Assembly: GCA_027924645.1 (NCBI GenBank)
Contig: BSBN01000233.1
Span: 6,404,501 to 6,468,500, forward strand
From: Cunninghamia lanceolata
Taxonomy: Eukaryota > Streptophyta > Pinopsida > Cupressales > Cupressaceae
Direction of reading: 5' to 3'
Length of the DNA stretch: 64,000 nucleotides
Position 1 is the first letter of the stretch; each line of letters starts with the position of its first letter. The notes under the pieces are model-generated. The model had not been told where the DNA came from, searched no databases, and saw nothing but the letters and a program-made list of their open reading frames with translations. Position numbers and translations under genes: made by a program. Shown here in pieces: positions 59,047 through 64,000 of this stretch.

Positions 59047-60040
59047 ATGGATCAAACAAATCTGCCCATCCTAACTCCATACAATTACTTTGAGTGGAAA
59101 TCACACATGACAATTCACTTAAGGAAAGCTGGATTAAATAGGATAACTATGGGACTTGAAACTGAACCTGCTAAAGATGAAGATAAGCCTAAGTAGTTTA
59201 ACAAATGTGATGAGACATATGGAACATTGTGTTTGTCTGTTTCTCCTGATTTGCTCTTTCACATTGAGTCTTTGAATACACCAAATAAAATTTGGACAAA
59301 GCTAGAAATACTATTTGGTACACAAGATTCAATGAGGGGTCATATGTTGGAAAATGAACTAATTAGTTTAAGTCTAGGCAATTTCAACACAATCCAAGAT
59401 TTCTTCACCAAATTGAAATCACTAAGGCTACAGTTAAAACAATGTGGAATTGAAAAGAAAGATGAACAACTGATTCTTAGTATTCTCTCTAAGCTAAGTT
59501 CAGAATATTTTGTGTTTGTTTCTACTTTCTATGCTACTAAGGGTGCACTTGGTACTCAATTCACCATGCCATCTTTAGATGATTTTGTTGTCAATCTCAC
59601 TCAGGAACAGGACAAGCTAATCTAGATGGGCACTCTTAAGTCCTCTAAGTCACATGCCTTGGCTACTAACCAAAGCACAAAAGAACAGAAAGGACAAAGT
59701 AGTAACAACAATAGTAAGGATAAGAAACAAAAGAATAGCAAGGAGAAGAAGGATCAGATAACAGTTGCTTCAAAAGCAACTAATGAGACCCAATATTCCA
59801 AGGGTGACAAGCCTAAGAAAGAGAGGGTCCAATGTGCCTATTGTAAAAGACCCAGTCATGATGAACATAAATGTTTGAAGAAACAAATTGATCACTTGAC
59901 ACACATTCTTGAGAAGAATAATATCAGTGTTCCCGAGTCTGTCAAATAGAGTTCTAATGAGGGGTCTAATAAGGCAAAAGAAAACAGCAAGGGGAAAGGA
60001 AAGGGCAAGGCCCTTGTTGTAGTTGCTTCTTCACCATCCA
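59047..60040 (+). pseudogene. copia gag (capsid and CCHC knuckle), interrupted
   Basis: ATG 59047 starts MDQTNLPILTPYNYFEWKSH. The capsid core includes FGTQDSMRGHMLENELISLS and QDFFTKLKSLRLQLKQCGIE. A Lys/Asn/Ser-rich spacer precedes the knuckle CAYCKRPSHDEHKC (CX2CX4HX4C). TAG stops at 59194, 59623 and 59947 interrupt the otherwise continuous frame. The last falls shortly after the knuckle, before the protease. Confidence 0.9.
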
Positions 60041-60240
60041 CTTGGGTTCTTGATTCGGGTGCTTCACACCACATGGCTTCATCTAAGGAAGAACTTGCAT
60101 CCTTGAAGCCGTGTACTATGCCTTCTATTTTGATGGGTGATAACACTCCTGTTGAGATGTGTGGGAGAGGGTTTGTTGATGTGGGGGATGGCACATTCCA
60201 TGATGTTCTTTGTGTGCCCTCATTATCAACTAATCTCCTA
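60041..60240 (+). pseudogene. copia aspartic protease
   Basis: WVLDSGASHHMAS with the catalytic Asp codon at 60052, followed by LCVPSLSTNLLSV typical of the end of copia protease. In frame with gag and integrase, no stop within the domain. Confidence 0.85.
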
Positions 60241-60399
60241 TCAGTATACCAGATCACTCACACAGGTTCAGGCAAGCGGGTTGAGTTCACTCCTGATTCA
60301 GTGGAGATTCGTGAGTTGCACAGTGGTTCTACAGTTGCATTTGGGAGAGAAAATCATCAATCATGGCTCTATCTATTTTCTCACTTTGTTCCTGATCCT

Positions 60400-61407
60400 C
60401 CTTCGACTATTTTGCTCACTCATTCTAATGATGTGAGTATATTACGGCATGAGCGGTTTGGCCATCTTAACTTCTGCTACTTGCAGCAGCTCAACCAGCA
60501 GAGCATGGTCACAGGTTTGCCTTCAGTTCAGTTTTCAGGTGGTGTTTGCCAAGGTTGCATTCCTGGTAAGCATCCTAAGGAAAAGTTTGACAAAGGTAAG
60601 GCATGGAGAGCTTCACAGATACTGGAGTTAGTTCATAGTGATTTGGCTGGTCCATTTCAGCATCCTTCTTTTAGCAGGGCTAGATATGTCTTCACATTCA
60701 TTGATGACTTTTCTCAAAATACTTGGGTGTACTTTCTCAAACAGAAGTTAGAGGTATTTGATCATTTTCAAGACTTCAAATCTTTTGTAGAGAAGCAATC
60801 TAAAAAAGTCATCAAAATTTTGCACACTGACAATGGTGGTGAGCATGTCAACCATCAGTTTGAGAGGTTTTGCACTTCAGAGAGGATTGATTTGCAGCAT
60901 TCAGTTCCATACAATCCTTAGTAGAACGTTGTTGCAGAACGGAAGAATAGGTCCTTGAAGGAAATGGTGAACTGCACGATTCACTCCAGATCTCTTGCAC
61001 CACAGTATTGGGCAAAGGCCATTAACTGTGCTTGTTATATCCAGAACTGTGTTCCTCACTGAGCCTTGAAGGGAGTCACTCCTTTTGAAGCTTGGAGCGG
61101 TCGGAAACCATCAGTTAAGCACTTTCAAGTTTTTGGTTCTCCTGCATGGGCCCACATTCCTGTAGAGAAACGCAAGGCCTTGGATCCGCAGAGCAGACCT
61201 TGCATATTTGTAGGTTATCCTGATGGTGTGAAGGGTTATCGGTTGCTCCACCCTACTACACATGAGTTGTTCATTGAGAGGAGTGTTCAGTTTGAGGAGG
61301 GCTCTTCGAGCTCACTTTCTATCACTTCTCCAACTCCTTCTACTTTGACATTGGAGTCACTTGGGATACATGACAGATCTTCTGATGAGTTAGATTCATC
61401 TGAGTAG
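60400..61407 (+). pseudogene. copia integrase, interrupted
   Basis: The pre-integrase HHCC zinc region (RHERFGHLNF ... CQGCIPGKH) precedes the rve core. Catalytic codons are Asp 60640 (HSDLAGP), Asp 60829 (HTDNGGE) and Glu 60937 (AERKN); the last two are 35 residues apart (D-35-E). Two adjacent TAG codons at 60919-60924 replace the usual Gln residues before N.VAERKN. TGA at 61060 and TAG at 61405 follow. The C-terminal part has FGSPAWAHIP and CIFVGYPDGVKGYRL. Confidence 0.9.
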
Positions 61408-61659
61408 TCTTCTACCTCCACTTTTGATGTAGAGAGTGATTCAGAGGACTCACCTCCTTCCTCTCCTAGTCATCATTTAGAGGTTGATGATTCTCCTCCA
61501 GATTCTCCATCTTCCGGTCCACTTTGGGCTAGACAGACCTTGCAGTTTGCAGGTGATTGGGTTGGGGATCCATCAGACACCAGGTGAACTTGTTCACAGT
61601 TCCAGGATGCTCCACATGTCTTCATTGCTACTGCCTTAGATCCACAGTCTTTTCATGAG

Positions 61660-62505
61660 GCTTCTGGTATTCCTGAGTGGGATATAGCTATGCAGGAGGA
61701 GTATAGTTCCTTGATGAGGAACCACACTTGGGATCTTGTCCCTCTTCCTAAGGGAAGAAAACTTGTTCGATGTAAGTGGATCTATAGGACAAAATTTGCA
61801 GCAGATGGGTCGGTTGACAAGTATAAGGCTTGCTTGGTCACCAAAGGATTCTCCCAGGTTCCTGGGATTGACTACTCTGAGACTTTTGTGCCAGTTGCCC
61901 GAATGAATTCCATCCGACTTGTTCTTGCCATTGCTGCAGCTAATCATTGGGAAGTACACCAGATGGATGTGAAGAGTGCTTTTCTTCACGGTGACCTTTA
62001 GGAGGAGATATACATGGAGCTACCATAGGGGTTCCTTCAAGATTCTTCACTTGTGTGCCATCTTCGAAAGTCTCTCTATGGCCTCAAACAGGCTCCTCGA
62101 GCCTCTGCTAAGATGGACTCCTTCCTTCTATCAGTTGGGTTCACTCGGTGCCATTCTGATCCCAATGTCTACATTTTGCAGCAAGTTGATTCACTCCTAT
62201 TTTTGGTTCTGTATGTTGATGACTTACTGATCACAGGGAGTTCTTCATCCACCATTGGGGCTGTCAAAACTACCCTTCATGACAGGTTTTTGATGACTGA
62301 CTTGGGCTTGTTGCATTACTTTCTAGGGATTGAGATCTACCAGTCTACTTCTGAGATTACCATCAACCAGTCCAAGTATACTCTAGATTTGCTCTTGAGG
62401 TTTCATATGGCTGACTGTAAGCCTGCTCTGACTCCCTTTCTTTCTGGAGTCAAACTTGAGGCTCAGTGTTCTTCTCCACTTGTTGATGGCACTTTGTACC
62501 AATAG
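61660..62505 (+). pseudogene. copia reverse transcriptase, interrupted
   Basis: The domain shows WDLVPLPKGRKLVRCKWIYR, KACLVTKGFSQVPGIDYSET, QMDVKSAFLHGDL, LRKSLYGLKQAPRA, the catalytic LYVDDLLITG (YVDD at 62212-62223) and YFLGIEIY. TAG codons at 61999, 62026 and 62503 interrupt it; a TGA at 61585 lies just upstream. All catalytic aspartates remain. Confidence 0.9.
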
Positions 62506-62509
62506 CTTG

Positions 62510-63194
62510 TTGGGAGTCTCATTTATCTGACTCATACGAGACCTGACATTTCATATGCTATAGGCATTGTCTCTTGATTTATGCAGGAGTCTCATGAGCT
62601 ATACTGGAAAGCAGCCAAGCGGATCCTTCACTACATTCAGGGTTCTCACAGTTTTGGGATTCACTACGCAGTAGGTATTGAGCTTGACTTGGTGGGCTAC
62701 ACAGATTCAAATTGGGTGGGCGATTCTCAGGATCGCAAGTCTACTTCAGGTTACAACTTCTCACTTGGTTCAGGTCCTGTTTGTTGGTCGAGCAAGAAGC
62801 AATCTGCTATTGCTCTATCTTCTACTGAGGCTGAGTATCGGGGGCTATGAATGCCGCTACTGAGGCCATTTGGCTTCAAAATCTTCTCACTGAGTTTGGT
62901 ATCCAGATCAGAGGGCCATCAGTCCTATTTTGTGACAACCAGAGTGCCATTCAGATCTCACAGAATCTGGTCCATCATTAGCGGACCAAACACATAGAGG
63001 TCCACATGCACTACATCCGGGAGCTCATCCATGGCCACGTCATCGACCTTCACTATTGTTTGACATCTAAGCAGGTTGCTGATATCTTCACCAAACCCTT
63101 CACTGAGAGCAAGTTCCTTCATTTGCAAGCTTTGCTGGGGGTGTGGGATGCTTCATCTTCTGGGGGTACTTCTTCCTCTCACTCGGAGTCCTGA
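62510..63194 (+). pseudogene. copia RNase H, frameshifted
   Basis: LTHTRPDISYA, YTDSNWVGD, SKKQSAIALSSTEAEYR, then in the next frame WLQNLLTEFGI, FCDNQSAIQIS, RTKHIEVH and ADIFTKPF. A TGA at 62575 and a TAG at 62979 are present. The frame changes near 62845, within the codons after EAEYRG, by a net one-base change. The natural C-terminal stop is at 63192-63194. Confidence 0.9.
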
Positions 63195-63309
63195 CTCTCT
63201 CTACTCTGGGGGGGTCTCTTCTCTCTCTATTTTGGGGGGGAATTTTATGTACATGGGTACCTCATCAGGCTTGATTTGCCGGGACCCATTTCTACATCCA
63301 CCTAAGCTT

Positions 63310-63323
63310 CGCTTATGGGGGGG
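63310..63323 (+). other. Polypurine tract of the copia element
   Basis: A run of seven Gs (GCTTATGGGGGGG) adjoins the 3' LTR start TGTTAGTG and is the likely plus-strand primer. Similar G-runs lie at 63209-63215 and 63233-63240. Confidence 0.65.
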
Positions 63324-63773
63324 TGTTAGTGTAGGTTTTTATTTCCTAGTTGGGTTATTTATTTTTCTCTATATTCCTAGGTTTTTTCTACACTTCTATT
63401 AATCTTTCTTAGGTTAATAAAGCATGTCTTATTAGGTGAGTGGTTGCGAGGTGTCACCTTCCTACATGTGAGCATCCATTAGCTATCTTGGGAAGATACT
63501 TTGCTATCTTTAGTCCAATAGATGGTTGCTCCTCATTGGTTGGTGTTGCCACCTCCTCCCTCTTCCTAGTCTATATAAGCATGCTACCTGGCTTGTATTT
63601 GATATCTTTTGTTTTTGCATCCTCTTAATGCTATTTTGCTTCTAGCATTTGCATTACTCTCTTGGAGACTATCTCTGTGTTGCTATTTTGATTTCGTATC
63701 ATTTGCATTCATAGTTTAGATATCTATTCTTTGCACTAGTTTTCTGGGTTAATAATCTTTTCAGATTCTAACA
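63324..63773 (+). mobile_element. 3' LTR of the copia element
   Basis: 450 bp, same length as the 5' LTR, about 12 substitutions and no indels between them by eye. Followed by GTTTA. Confidence 0.95.
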
Positions 63774-64000
63774 GTTTATATCTAGGACATAGTGAATATA
63801 TAGGAGTGCAGAGATACATTTTTGAGTAGATACCTTGGACATGTCAAAACTGATCTTGAAGAGATGACTTTGCCAGACCTATGGGTCACGAGTCTACCCC
63901 TGATGAATAACCAAGCACATTATTGATTGCCTTGCATATCTCCTAATTATTTTCTTATTTCCTTAATCATTGCATTAGTCAAGAGTATGTTTATGAAAAG
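63774..64000 (+). other. Right flank of the copia insertion
   Basis: If the copia element and one GTTTA are removed, this sequence joins the end of the unidentified reading frame at 57453. It contains a coding-like VDTLDMSKLILKR in the same frame, between stops, so the unknown frame may have continued a little further. Confidence 0.4.

Larger units (their letters stand above)
57454..63773 (+). mobile_element. Structurally complete Ty1/copia retrotransposon (6.3 kb)
   Basis: Two 450-bp LTRs (57454-57903 and 63324-63773) begin TGTTAGTG and end CTAACA. They differ at about 12 positions by eye (2.7%). A GTTTA duplication flanks the element (57449-57453 and 63774-63778). The order gag, protease, integrase, RT, RNase H defines copia. 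All domains lie in one reading frame from 59047 to about 62850 with premature stops, and a one-base shift near 62845 moves the end of RNase H to another frame. It is therefore defective although every structural part is there. Confidence 0.95.

Overview
The window looks like nuclear DNA of a gymnosperm, most likely a conifer. The evidence is AT-rich, repeat-choked sequence with one intact plant gene in 64 kb, a plant NAC transcription factor with two introns. There are also Ty3/gypsy and Ty1/copia LTR elements in several states of decay, plant-type LINE ORF1 (DUF4283) remnants, PLS-type PPR remnants, and a Penelope-like retroelement (RT plus GIY-YIG endonuclease). Among plants, that last class is known chiefly from conifers, where the copies are called Dryad. 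No species can be named from the sequence alone.

Layout. 1-2324: 5' part of a Ty3/gypsy element on the minus strand (LTR, PBS, broken gag, CCHC knuckle). 3800-5525: about six copies of a ~285-bp satellite. 5750-5970: a ~40-bp minisatellite. 7260-7940: CT/CA microsatellites. 9395-9490: tRNA-derived SINE-like unit. 13560-14720: gag fragment and LTR of a second minus-strand gypsy element. 14788-15364: five copies of a 115-bp repeat. 15505-17100: the Penelope-like element. 17101-19045: pyrimidine-rich and AT-rich repeats. 19450-23842: the NAC gene with promoter sites, a duplicated 5' UTR and a first intron filled by a ~76-bp tandem repeat with higher-order structure. 25.6-29.2 kb: diverged direct repeats around a ~330-bp-arm foldback.

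34.5-46.2 kb is a stratified nest. A LINE ORF1 (34535-34803, resuming at 45379) was split by an LTR that is now solo (target duplication AACCT). That LTR was in turn split by a 9.5-kb minus-strand LTR element with a gag relic and no visible pol (target duplication CACCT). Its 2.2-2.5 kb LTRs carry 39-bp repeats in different copy number (about 20 versus 14). 46.2-48.4 kb: LTR sequences of a minus-strand, probably copia-type element. 48.55-50.23 kb: CACTA-type DNA transposon end with a 12-bp array and an acidic last exon. 50.8-53.5 kb: PPR pseudogene with a 303-bp (101-codon) tandem unit, around an unidentified coding remnant. 54.3-57.4 kb: an unrecognised reading frame of about 1,000 codons, interrupted by a structurally complete Ty1/copia element (57454-63773, 450-bp LTRs, target duplication GTTTA).

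The NAC gene is the only feature that looks functional. The rest is a record of insertion, tandem expansion and point decay; premature stops in the copia element are only TAG or TGA, as expected from loss of methylated cytosine. The most unusual items are the Penelope-like element, the large unidentified reading frame, the layered nest with perfect target duplications, and the repeat-filled NAC intron.
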